From: Rutpela maculata
Taxonomy: Eukaryota; Arthropoda; Insecta; Coleoptera; Cerambycidae
DNA length: 64,000 nucleotides
Direction: 5' to 3'
Assembly: GCA_936432065.2 (NCBI GenBank)
Contig: OW386289.2
Coordinates: forward strand, 136,450,015-136,514,014
Shown here: piece after piece, positions 1 to 11,399 of the stretch
Numbering within the stretch: the first letter of the stretch is position 1
Layout: each line of letters starts with the position of its first letter
Program-made: the position numbers and the translations under genes
Notes under the pieces: model-generated
The model's database searches: none
What the model saw: the letters and a program-made list of their open reading frames with translations, nothing else
Told to the model about the DNA's origin: nothing

Positions 1-1730
1 ATATATTGATACACTTGACAAGCTGGTTTTAAAAAAAAAGTAGGGAGCAATATAGAGTACGTACCGTAACATGTACATAAATGAAATAAGTAATAACAAG
101 TCTTCTGAAAATCTATTTTGATTCGTTTCTCGGTACTATCTTCATGGAGAGACTGAGGAATCCGTGTCTAGCGAAGATATCTATGGAACGGTCGACCTTC
201 GTTATGGACGTCGTCCATCAGCGGTTAGCAGCACGAGCAGTTGGGTTCGGCCCCATATTCTTGTTACAGCTGTCTAGAACATCCATGGAGTGGGAAATAA
301 TTTTCGGCATAACTATGTAACAACTGTCAAAAGTTATTAAACTTCAGTTTTCTGTCTTCAATCTTCACAATCTGAATTATCGAGAGAATTAAATCCTCAT
401 GGACTCACAGGAGGTGCGTGAAGACGTTCGGGGTCACCAATATAGCCAATAGGGCTATTAAATAAATTTAATAATAAGTTTTGAAAGAATTGTATTCAAT
501 TTAAAATATAATATAATTTTTGTTGTTAATTCATTTTTGTTTTTTTGTAATAACCAGAGTTAAATGCAGTATGTACCCTACACCAACTTATGAAATGCTA
601 AAACAAAGATTTATAAAAGTTTACAGCTTATTATCTTTCATTCCGAGGTTTGCCCGTTTTTTTTACCCTATATGACTGAGTTATCGATAATCCTCGACAT
701 TATGTCGTTGGATTGTTGAATGAATAAAAAAATCTATGTTCATTCATAAATTCTACTTTGTTTAAAAGTGTAGTCACGAAAAATTAGAAAAAACGGTAAT
801 GTGCCAACATTTGATTGCTCGTTGTGGGCTTCAGAATTGATGTTCCGTTTACCCTATATGTTATCTAAGGTTAATTGATCTATAAATGTGGCCGTTAACT
901 TTTACGGTCGGATCTAAAGAACCGTTCGTCAAGTTATCGTCCTCTGTCAATACATGGTTTATTTAAACCAAACATTACGACCTGTAAATGTTGCTTCCAA
1001 TTTCAACATAATGATCTTTTTAATGTTACCTCTAACTTATGGGATTTCTAAATAAATGATTTTTACGCGTCTTGATGTTAACTTTACTGTTCTTGATACA
1101 AATTGAATTTTGTTTGAATTATTTAGTATTAGATTTCAGTATCTAATTTTGCTCAAAATATTACAATCAGATAACAAGTAATACTAGAATTTAAAAACAA
1201 ATATTTTGTATTTCTACTTACATCATTGTTATAAAATATTATCTTAGGTATTCAGCAGATAACTTTCAAAGAAACCATTGGTTCCTTTCATATACCATTG
1301 ATCTAAATCTGACTAAGCTAGAATATCAACAAGAAGTTGCCTTACCGACTTGTCAACTTTATTCATACATTTAGTAAGTGTATCTAACATTCAATATGAA
1401 AGACAAGAAAATAACCATTCTTTTTATATACTGATGATCTAAGTCTGATTATGCCAACATATTATAATAAACCTCCCTTACGAGGAATTCTTTCTAGTAT
1501 CTCTAACCCTACCTACCTAGAGCATACCCCATCACAAATAAACATTTGTTACATTTCAAATCCAAGAACTACTAAAAAGCACAAAGAAGATAGGTATAAA
1601 GTTTCACTCACATGTCTTAATAAATAGAATATTTCCATCAAATCCCCCTAAAAAGATGTTCAATTCAAAAACAAAATTACTATTAAAAAATATAAGAAAA
1701 TATTTTCACTTGTAATCTTCCAAGTGCTTG
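1..1730. other. AT-rich stretch, no gene recognised
   Basis: No coding similarity was recognised in any frame. Two diverged head-to-tail copies of a ~140-bp sequence lie at about 1272-1400 and 1409-1540; both carry a core resembling accattgatctaaatctgac. Otherwise the sequence looks like ordinary AT-rich intergenic DNA with long T and A runs. Confidence 0.5.
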
Positions 1731-1734
1731 AATT

Positions 1735-2470
1735 ATTGCTGCTTTTCAATTCTTTTTTAATAAAAACGTCGCCATTTTGTTATTGTATGTAGTCAGCAAT
1801 TAAAAAATATATTCCCATATACTGTTTTTCGTTAATATATAACATGATCTGCACGCTCAAATTTTTTCGACCTCTTACAGCGCTTGCTTTAGAAAAATGC
1901 TTTTAAACTGTAAAAGAATTTTAGAAAAAACAACAGTTTTGTTTCTCTGCAAATATCTAAATAAATAATAGTTTTAGAGAAAATATAGTGGACATCAAAA
2001 ATTAAGCCTATAAACTGAAAATGAATTTGTTTCTTTTTTATATGTTTCGGAGATATTTAATTTTACAGATGGCATTCGACCGTTTTTAGGATAAAGTATT
2101 TAGTTTAAAATGTTGAATATCGTAGAAACTGTGACACTTCCATAAAAAAATTCTAGGAACAAAATTAAAGGCAATTAATCAATCTTTAAAATGATTTTTT
2201 GTTTGTTTCTACATCACAAAAAATAAAGAGGTTATGGTCGATTCACTGCGCGTTTTCACATTTTTTTTAACAAAATTTCGCCATTTTATTATTGTAATTG
2301 CTCGGTAATTAATTCCTCTTTCAAAGATGCTGTTTTTCATCAATATGTATCATCACCTAGATGCTCAGTTTAGTTTGTCCGTTTAAAACAAACAAAAAAA
2401 TCCATGCGCCATATTAGAGCCGTCATTTTGAATTTGTTAATTTTGGCTTCAGATTCGGAATCAACGATCT
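1735..2470. repeat. Two diverged ~510-bp monomers of dispersed repeat family X
   Basis: A block carrying tcgccatttt, a spaced attaatt run, aatatctc-like boxes and a gcttgctttagaaaaatgc-like box occurs at 1769 and again at 2278, a spacing of about 509 bp. The same blocks recur at 31292 and 31823 (spacing 531) and, in pieces or inverted, near 25.7, 28.0 and 51.7 kb. The units are AT-rich and non-coding. The family is not one I can name. Boundaries are approximate. Confidence 0.55.
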
Positions 2471-2479
2471 CAAAAACAT

Positions 2480-3455
2480 AACTGTCCAACGTTTCAAAAA
2501 TAAATTAGTAATACTTTTTCAAATATTCAATATTCAAATTTAGGATCGCACCCCTTGAGGGTATCCAGACCATATAAAAACTGAAGACGATACATTTTAC
2601 TACAATAATAACTCAAAGAAAAATTACTACTCCTAAAATTATTCCGAAATTTTACATATTTTTTTACCTCTAGGTACATTACTATGAATGGAATTACTGC
2701 TAAAGACCTAATTATGGGTTGTAATTGTTGAATGTTCACTGTACTTTCAACGTTTGTCAACTGGCTATCAACAAATCTCGCGGGATATTGATTTATTTAT
2801 TAAAACCGTTGGCCTTCTTAGTTAAAATTTCGTCACGAAAAATTATTTTACCTTCATCACATAAACATTTTATAACATCTTTACGCTAATACGTTGATTT
2901 GAACTGAAATTTAAATATCTGTTCGTGTGTATCATTTATCACGTCCCCCTTTGGCAGCGTCAAGAAAAATACTCATGTTAGTAACACGTTAACAAATTTA
3001 ATTTATCTTGAGTTTTGTGAGGAAATGTTTAAGGGCGGTGTAATTTGCGTTAGGGGTTGGACACGCTAGTGAATTTGACGGGCAACGTCCAGTCGATTGA
3101 CCGTTCACCAATTCGCTGATTGACAGGGACGGATTATCATAGACTTTAGACTACCACCTATGGTTCTCCTTTAGATGAAGAGTGTGGAAGTCCAAGTGAA
3201 ATTTGTATTAGAAATAACGGAAGCTATAATTAATATTGCTTTTTTAATTCAATTTCATTAATACCATTTGTTTTATCAAATTGGTATACTGTCAACCATA
3301 CTGTACATAGTGTACATTGTACAATTCAAAATGATTGATACAGAATATTTGCATCCTATAATCAAATATGCATCTATATAATTTGCAAGACGTCTGTAAA
3401 GAACTGAAGTTATATTCTGACTACAATAATAGTAGGGAAACAATAAGACTGAACC
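2480..3455. other. Intergenic, one short motif shared with 10.35 kb
   Basis: No gene seen. A 29-nt segment at 3095-3123 (starts gattgaccgttcacc, ends cgctgattga) recurs with three changes at 10349-10377 in the same orientation. Both copies lie beside a short cagggacgg / ccgtccctg stretch, so they are probably remnants of one old repeat. Confidence 0.4.
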
Positions 3456-4835
3456 TAAAAAACGTGGTCATATAAGGAGACTCCATCGGTACTATTAGAA
3501 CTGATAAGGATGCGATTATCGAGGTATAGCTTAAATACTGCGAGAAGCTTTTCGAAAGTGACCATCCTTAGCCAGAAGATGACTGGCAGCAGGACTACGA
3601 ATACGAACCTTCAATACTTAAAGCGAAAGTGGAGGCAGTCGAAAGAAACTTAAAACTGGCAAAGCATCTGGGTCAACCATACAACGGTGCTTAAGTTAGT
3701 TGATGAAGATGGAATGAAAATCCTTCACAGAATCTACCAAACAATATTGGAGCCATTCTGGCCAAATGATTGGAAAACCTCAATCTTCGTACCAGAACAT
3801 AAGAAGGGAGAAACAGGTGTCTGTGATAATTACATATTGCTGTTATTAATATCACACACCGATAAAATGATGTTACTCAATTCGGATTTAAGCATTATCT
3901 GTCTCGGCAAATACTTCTTGAGTAGGCAGGCTTTGTTAAAAGACGAGGTACTAGATTGCCAATACTGAGTTTACGACAACTTATCGGGAAGGCAGGAGAA
4001 TATCACGTGCTTATGTACCTTTGTCTCGTAGAGTAAGTAGTAATGTCTTTGATAGTGTAGAATGGGACAAACTATGGACTGTATTATTGGCGATGGGGAC
4101 ATCCAAACATCTAATCTTTATTTTTCGTTTACTCTATAAAAAAAAACCTACTTTGGTAGAAGTAGACAACAGTAACTCAGGCAATTGTAAAGTTAGTAAA
4201 GGCGTCAGACAGGGCTGTGTTCTGTCATCAATCATCTTTAACATCTATAATGAAAAGTGAAAAGTGATGTAACGTCTGCTGTAGAACTTGCAGGGTGGAG
4301 TAGCTATAGATGAATCCAAGATTTCCAACTTGAAATTTGCAAAATGATCTTAGTTGTGGGACGCGATGATGAGCTTGTACAACTGCTGGGTAGGCTTCAG
4401 ACAACAGGCTCTGATTATGGTTAAGTGTAGATTACAATAGAACGAAAGTTATGATTGTAAATTGAGTAAATGGTAACCACTCATACACGTTAAGGATATG
4501 TGACTGTGAGGTAGTAAACATGACGGTATGTCATGAAGCCTTTGTGTTCCAAATGAGTAATTGCGAATATTAGATTCGAAGAATACAGATGGCAAGTCGG
4601 CAACTTTCCTGCTGACAAAAATTTGGCGTGGCAGAAATATCATGAGGCGCACAAGGATCAGACATGTTTCTTAGACATGGATCATTGGGGAAGCACATTA
4701 ATGACGTATGGCTTTCGAGATAATGAGAAGCACCTTTGATGAGGCTGTGAGCCTAACGGGCAATTGCGACAGATGGCGAGACGCTGTAATACTTGCTATA
4801 TAGCAAACGGAGGCCAACTTGAATAATGCATGAAT
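3456..4835 (+). pseudogene. Non-LTR retrotransposon (LINE) reverse transcriptase, degraded
   Basis: This is a remnant of the insect 'endonuclease-reverse transcriptase' LINE type that copies its own RNA into genomic DNA. Recognisable blocks in order are: EDGMKILHRIYQ and WPNDWKTSIFVPEHKKGE with DNY (3687-3850), FDSVEWDKLWTVLLAMG (4045-4100), VSKGVRQGCVLSS with FNIY (4190-4250), ISNLKFA then, after a shift, GRDDELVQLLGRLQTT (4318-4410), and a C-terminal FDEAVSLTGNCDRWRD ending at 4803. The catalytic FADD box has lost its aspartates. Several stops and frameshifts separate the blocks and the endonuclease end is missing, so it is dead. A second piece of the same family lies at 17940-18105. Confidence 0.85.
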
Positions 4836-4839
4836 CACA

Positions 4840-5495
4840 AGAGGTTGTGAAGGAAGAATAATCCATTACTTGCCTCCGCACGGGTCTCCTCAAGAAAAAA
4901 GATGTTTGGTTGAAATAGCGATGATATCGGATGCCGCCGAAAGTTTAGGGATTGCTTCAAGTGTCCAAAAAAAATATAACCGAAAATCGAGACAGATCGT
5001 CTGCAGGTATTGTCACATTTGACATTAAAAATATTTTTAGTTTCCTATATGGGGCCTGAATTAACTTTCATAATAGTGTTTTGGATAAAAAAAAATGTGT
5101 CCTAATGCTTAATTAGCGTCATTATTACACCACTACCAAGTTATGTAAATATCCGACAATAAATAACTCGAATAGTGGGGTGATTATTATTGAAATCTTA
5201 GATATGATTTTTTTGTAGAGGAATAAATATTTTTTAACGAAATTTGGTATACAGGGGTTTTAGGTCATGCCGAACAAGATTCTGTAAAAACAAAAACCCT
5301 ACCTCAATCGCTAATATAAATTCCTAATTTTTGCCAATTTTTTTTGATCATAGTAGGCGTATTTAATTTCGAAAAAAAAATTTTAAATAACTTTTCAATT
5401 ACAATCTGAAGCAAAAGAAGTATACCAAATTTGATGTAAATCGATCAACAAATGGCCGAGATATTAGAGTGTAGTGATGAAAAGTGAGACACACT
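4840..5495. other. Intergenic repeat-like DNA
   Basis: No gene recognised. The last ~100 bases (5400-5495, with accaaatttgatgtaaatcg) resemble sequence near 8640-8715 just upstream of another copy of the adjacent fold-back arm, so this is probably the outer part of that repeat family. Confidence 0.4.
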
Positions 5496-5497
5496 AT

Positions 5498-6519
5498 ATA
5501 TACTAAATACCAATTTTATGGACTCTTACCTGCTTGATTTACCCATTTACCTCAAATTTATCCCCCATCGTTGCAACAACAGGAAAATATAATCTAGTTC
5601 CAGATCTCGTTAAAGTACATACGTGTACCAAATTTCAAGTCAATATCTCAAACGGTTCCTGAGTAAACGTGCGCACAAAAAAAGTTACAGATAGACAGAC
5701 CGACAGGCAGACTTTTTTTTTGCTCAAACTTAGAATCTCGACTTTTCATGACATTTTAAGCCTATCTGAACAATAAAAATTTTTCAAAATTTTTTTGTCG
5801 TTACTATACTTCCACTGGATGTGGAAGTAATAAAGTTTTTGAGAAAAATGAAGCGCAAAGGTGAAACATATAACGCGTAAACATGTAATGAATCCTGACA
5901 AGTTTTGAATATTGCATCCCCCCTACGGATTTTTCGAAAAAACTACCAGCACAGCTGAAATGGAAGGACACTGCCTTTTTAATATGTTCTGAAAAAGTTA
6001 AAGAAAAAATATATAATCTGCCGGCCGCAAGTTTTGCATATTGCGTCCCCCCTACGGGTTTTTCGAAAAACTACCAGCACCGCTGAAAAGTACACTGCCT
6101 TCTTAACAGATTGCGAAATAACCAGAATGGCACACTCTGTATATTCATTTCATGTTTATACGTTACATATTTCACTTTTACGTTTCATTTATCTCAAAAA
6201 CACAAAAGGGAATTTCTAAAATTTTTTATTGTTCAGATAGGCTTAGAATGTCATGAAACGCAGAGATTTTAAGTTTAAGAAAAAAAAATTCTGTCTGTCT
6301 CTAACTATTATTGTGCGCGCGATTACTCTGGAATCGTTTGAGATATTGACTTAAAATTTGGTACGCGTACACATTTGGTACACAGTGTATTTTACCGAGA
6401 TCTGGAACCAGATTTTGATCGTATTGTGTTCAAGAGTTGGGAGATAAATTGGAGTAAATGGGGGGGTAAATAGGTAAATCAAGCAAGTAAGAGTATAAAA
6501 AAATTGGTATTTTATATAT
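5498..6519. repeat. Fold-back element, ~300-bp inverted arms
   Basis: The left arm (about 5498-5796) and right arm (about 6210-6519) are reverse complements with moderate divergence. Both contain a caatatctcaaacg-like box, an acagacagac-like tract, a cctatctgaacaataaaaa end and a tccagatctcg-like box. Between them an ~80-bp segment containing catcccccctacgg and ctaccagca is present twice in direct orientation (about 5905-5985 and 6030-6113). No transposase is present, so this is a non-autonomous fold-back or MITE-like element. A solitary arm copy lies at 8990-9222. Confidence 0.75.
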
Positions 6520-6935
6520 AAGAGAAGCTAAGGTCACAAACATTTTTTTGGTATTAGCCACCCCCATTACCACCACCACCCCATTATTAAAGTGGGTGCA
6601 AAAATAAAATTATGATTTAGAGTGTATACAAGAACCAAATGCCTCATTTGTTTTATCGTCCCCCTACCACCACATCCAATCCGACTACCGATATGGTATA
6701 TGGTTTTATGGATTTTTCGGGTAGGCGATTTCAAATATTACATTATTATAAGTTCCATAAACGATTATTTTCACATACAAAATTTTTTTCATTGTGAGAG
6801 ACTTGAGTAGAAAATCTGGATGTGGAAGTAGTGATTCCTTGGGCAGCGGTTTTTCCTTGAGGAGACTCATGCCGAGCAATGTGTGATATTGATCTGAATT
6901 GTTAGAACCATATTTCATCATTTTGTGCTCCAACT
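6520..6935. other. Intergenic, nothing recognised
   Basis: Contains a short CCACC-rich tract near 6560-6585. No coding or repeat signal that I can support. Confidence 0.4.
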
Positions 6936-6939
6936 CATG

Positions 6940-7165
6940 AAATTTTATAGTTGCACCATTACCAAATCGCGTTGGGAATTGGATAATTGGATAATTCCAA
7001 ATACGAATATACCACACCAGACAGTAGCTTCCACGATATGCAAGAGCCGCACGTGGTGGGTTGCTTTTGAGATCTGAGTTCGATTGTCAACTTGTGCTGA
7101 AGGATGAAAGCTCATCACTTCTGACATAATCAGCTTGTTCAATATATTCAGATTTTCAATCATGA
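6940..7165 (-). pseudogene. Possible mariner-like transposase remnant
   Basis: On the minus strand a 72-codon frame contains LLHIVEATVWCGIFVFGII preceded by a spaced S-x-F-H-x-S pattern. It resembles the middle of insect mariner/Tc1 transposases (a 'SDEAHFHLSG...VNRQN...KVTVWCGI...GIIGP' style region). The aspartate expected in the first block is gone and the frame decays after GII. No TIRs were identified. The match is from memory of the family pattern, and chance similarity is possible. Confidence 0.35.
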
Positions 7166-7169
7166 AACG

Positions 7170-8235
7170 TAAATTAAGCCCTGAGGCATTTAGATCAGGT
7201 TATTGAACACAAAACTATCAATCGCTTTACAGAATGTTCAAAAGTTTACAACATAACTGACAATAAAAAATTAATAATTTATTGTAAATTTAAAGCAGGT
7301 TTAGCAGGCAAAATTACAAGTTTTGCGGATATATAGATTTTGTCAAAAGTTCAAAATATAACTTTAATAAAAACGTACTAAACAAAAATCACCAAAAAAC
7401 ATGAAGAATGTAGAATGTTCTAGCATTATTTATTAGTAATTGTTCCATAAAAGACTAATGTAAATGACCAAAATATCAACCTGTCAATTCCTGTTTTGAT
7501 AAAAATTAAAGTAGTGATTTAGCTGCAATTCATCTATGACAAAATCAATATAAATTTACTTCAAGTGTAATGCGACATGATATAAAGATAACAGAAACAA
7601 AATTATTGCAAATCCTACTATTTGAGATAACTGGAAACAATATAAATCCCTTAAATACCTACCTAAATACCTTTAATATAATTGTGGATTTTAAATTGAA
7701 GTGTCTAAATCAAAATAAAATACTTTCAATTAATGCATCATGTAATAGTAATAGTTTCTAACGCTAAGGCCAGAGACCGCTACGCCCACTATATTCGCTA
7801 TGTGGCTCTTTAGGTTTAGGCAAAATGTAATTCTAACAACAGATGCATACTCTATGTTCACTATTACGTTACATGTACGTGAGAAATAAGCCTCCTCTAG
7901 TTATAAAGGGGGTAAAATCAGTTGTTTTTTTTTTTAATAACTCAGTTCCTGTTGATTCTTCGGAAAAAGTACTTATTATGAATTTTGTAGACGATTGATC
8001 GTCTACATTCTATTCTCAACAAATTTTGTATACAAAATTTTTTTGTACGATTAATGGCTTAAAAGTTATAACGTCGCGAAAGTTTAACAATTTCTTTTAT
8101 TCGTCAATTACATCTATAAACCGATCATGATACGGCCCTGGATGCCTAACCAGTTGCTAATCTCAAAACATCTGCTTTATATACTCTTTATTCATAAAAA
8201 TAAATTGGATCGAAAATGCTAGAAAAAAAAACTGA
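7170..8235. other. Intergenic; one 22-nt perfect palindrome
   Basis: No gene recognised. 7986-8007 is a perfect 10-bp-arm palindrome (tgtagacgat, two bases, atcgtctaca). The surrounding 7900-8110 sequence has the style of the non-coding repeats seen elsewhere in the window. Confidence 0.4.
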
Positions 8236-8237
8236 CG

Positions 8238-8458
8238 AATGATAACAAGATTAGACTCATTGCGATGTTAGAAAAGAAATTCGAAGAATTCAATTTTACA
8301 AGCTGCAGAGGACGCCGATGTTTTAATTATTCAAACAGCTATCGAAATATTTTCGACGTACCATTGTCATCGTGAGCGAAGATATTAATTATTTGATATT
8401 TGAAAAATGTAATTTTAAGGGGGCCATAATTCAAAAACCACAAATCAAAATTTCATAA
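8238..8458 (+). pseudogene. PIN/FEN-like element ORF fragment
   Basis: Three short blocks in shifting frames fit a widespread animal mobile-element-associated ORF family with a PIN/5'-3' exonuclease-like core. They are NKIRLIAMLEKKFEEFNF (frame of 8238), then QAAEDADVLIIQTAIEIF (frame of 8299), then RRTIVIVSEDINYLIFEK. The DAD and the ED-x-(N/D) acidic motifs are the expected metal-binding positions of this fold, though one aspartate is replaced by Asn. It is frameshifted and lacks both ends. Related fragments lie at 11400-12905 and 57958-58335. The family name is my inference from motif style. Confidence 0.6.
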
Positions 8459-8989
8459 ATTTTTTGGGTTTATGGGTTCTGAAGCCTGCTGATCAATAAT
8501 ATTGCATTATTTTTTCAGTAAAAAAATGTCTAATATGACTTATATGTATCTATCCTTTTTTTATTAATTAAAATGCATGCCAATGGCTGAAACAAATTTT
8601 ATTTTACTAAAAAGAGATATAATGAAGGTCTTTGATACCGATTCAAATTTGGTTGAAATTAAATGACTAGTAACTGAGTTACGAAGGTATTCCCGTGAAG
8701 AGTGGGATACACTGTATGATAAAATACAAGAAAAGCTGCAGGACTAAAGTGTCGGCTTCGATCTACAAATCGTCATAAAAATGGGGTAAAAAGCCAATCG
8801 ACATATTTCGTGAACAAGTTTTAAAATAATTTATTTTAGGAAACATTTTTAAGGGATCATTAAAATTAATAATAAAAATTGTACATTTTTCACATTCGTA
8901 TATTGTAACAAAAAAATAGTTTAATACAATATTAAACATTATAGTGAGGGTGACTGTTCCCAAAAAAAAATGTTGAGACCTTGGCTTCT

Positions 8990-9222
8990 CGTACATACCT
9001 ACACTAAATTCCAATTTTATGAACTCTTACTTGCTTGCTTTGCCTATTTAATCTCATTTAACCCCCAGTCCTTCAACGAAATAAGATCAAAATAAAATCC
9101 AGTTTCAGTTCTCATTATAATACAGAGGTATATCAAATTTCAAGCCAAGATCATAAATCGTTTCAGAGTAATCGTATGTACAAAAAAGTTACAGACGGAC
9201 AGACTGAGATAGTTTTCAGGCA
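8990..9222 (+). repeat. Solitary arm of the 5.5-6.5-kb fold-back family
   Basis: This matches the left arm at 5498-5715 in the same orientation. It shares the ccaattttatgaactcttac start, an atttcaagcca box and an acagacggacagac tract at its end. The right arm is absent. Confidence 0.65.
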
Positions 9223-9224
9223 CA

Positions 9225-11008
9225 TAATTTCTTGCATATGCTTAATTATGCCCGAAATACCCTATACAAAATTTGTAAGCATAATTATTTAATAAATAAT
9301 CCAAATTAAATTAGAGATGCACGAAGTTGAAAGATTTTGATACGAAGAAAAATAATAGCTGACACTTTTTACATTCACATAAGCAAAACAATAATACGCA
9401 CATGAGATACGCGCAGCGCCACAAATAATAGGATCGGTTCAGGTAAACAGGGGACGCTTTCCCCACTAGTGTTCCTCCTGTTCAAATCAGTTTCTTTTAT
9501 GCGGAAAGAATTAGGTACAAAGCACTTAGTACAATAAAAATTTGTCTTAAGAGTCATAAGGTTTAAATTATTTACATGAGTCACACAAACTATATGTAAA
9601 AAACATCGTTTTCAGAATCACATGTTTTGGACTGTTTTCTGATGAAATATATAACAATCAATAAAATTAAATAATGATGTCAAAAAATGTATACTTCAAC
9701 TCCTAATTTGAAATTTGTTCTCGAATTTGTCTGTTGTTTTTTTACGTTAACTTTTCAATGTTTTACAGCATTTTAAGCGCCGTAGTAGGTAATATGGATT
9801 TTTTTTACCCTACTCCACCAAAAGATAATGAATGAAACTTGAACATATTAAGGTTAAGTGTAAGAGTAGTTGTAATAACTAAACTTCGACCAATAAAAGA
9901 CCTTTTATTATTATTATTAATGTCAAGTCGTCAGCGCTTATTTCAATGGAATATGGTGGCTGTACCAGCATTGGTAGTTACCCTTAGGGGGTGCAAATTG
10001 TTTTTTGTTTTTGCTAGGGTTGAAACAGTCGCAGAAAGCTCTTGATGTTTTACATAAGTGTGCTAATGGTATAAAATATATGTACCAAATTTCAATGCAA
10101 TTGACCTATAAAAAATAAAGAAAAAAAATAAAACAGTTCCAGTTATCTCAACCCCTTTAGCCACACAGAAATGAAACTTTATGGAAGTGATCCCCGCTAT
10201 AAAATAAAATATTAAACCATTCCATTTGCATATGTGTGAGGGCACTTTTCAGTAGCTTCTCCTGTTATGGCCTTTATATATTACGAAATAATCCGTAAGA
10301 CATTATTCATTAAGTTCGTGTCCTCCCTAAATCCGTCCCTGTAAAGCAGATTGACCGTTCGCCGACTCGCTGATTGAATTTCCCTAGAGAGTGTCGGCCA
10401 CTGGCCAGTGTACCAGCACACAAAGCGAGCCTCCGATGATATGATTTGGAAAATCCTGACGAATTAGAGTCTGTGCTCATCCCGTCGATTTATGTTATTT
10501 TCAGCGTTCAGTGAAATCGCGGAAATTTGTAGATTTTCATCCATTTTATTGCTTTGACGTCCCTAATCCGCATAAATTAAGGTTTTACCATTAAATTTAA
10601 ATGAGATTTTGTAATGTTAAGTCACGAATTAATACCATGTTATAAAATTATTTAAAATTATACTTGTTATAAAATTAAAACAACCTAAATGTAATAAACC
10701 AATGTTTTTAGTGTATAATTCAAGAAATTAAATAGTAACTGAGTCAGATAGTATTAAAACGCTATTGATTCTTCAATTTGAAAAGAACAAATACATATAA
10801 ATATTATTAATACAGTCTGTAGAGCAAAAACTCCGCGGGGTACCCACGAATAATTCCTACAAGAGATTTTCTTTTTTTTAAGACTTGCCCCAATCACTAA
10901 TTGATATTTTTCACAAAAATATCGTGTCCGCTACGGCCGCCATGTTGAGAAAATTACAGTCAAAATAGGTTTTTCTCAATTATCTCCTTTCCTGTTATAG
11001 TCCATTTG
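9225..11008. other. Intergenic, nothing coding recognised
   Basis: AT-rich DNA with T and A runs. It holds the second copy of the 29-nt motif at 10349-10377. The segment 10900-11008, with a gccgccatgttgag box and a tctcctttcctgttatag box, lies just outside the TIR element and may belong to an older repeat. Confidence 0.4.
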
Positions 11009-11217
11009 CTGAGAATGCTTCTGTATGTCATTCATTTACCAGAGATTCACCCATTTGGGTATTGTTGGTAATCGTGTAGTGATTAAAAAAAAATTGGGTG
11101 ATGGTCTGTGCGAGTTGCCATTTTGAAAAATGGACGCCATCTTTGATGCTTATTGAAAATGCACTGCATAAGCATGTGAGGTGTCATTTTACGTGTTTTT
11201 AAGGGTGCTGAACACGT
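11009..11217 (+). repeat. Left TIR of the PIN-ORF element
   Basis: It pairs with 13348-13543. The inner edge ends in gggtgctgaacacgtt. An extra ~15-bp segment around gacgccatctttg is present here and reduced in the right copy. Confidence 0.75.
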
Positions 11218-11399
11218 TGAAGACATTTTAATAACAATTGAAATGTATAATGTCTATTATGTCAAATAATTATTAATGGATATGAAAATCATGTCTGCTT
11301 GCATTGATAATAAGTAATATGTACAGGTATGTTACCAATATTTATTCAGAGAATTATGAACTAAGAGCACACCATAAGAAGTCATCATCAATTATATCA

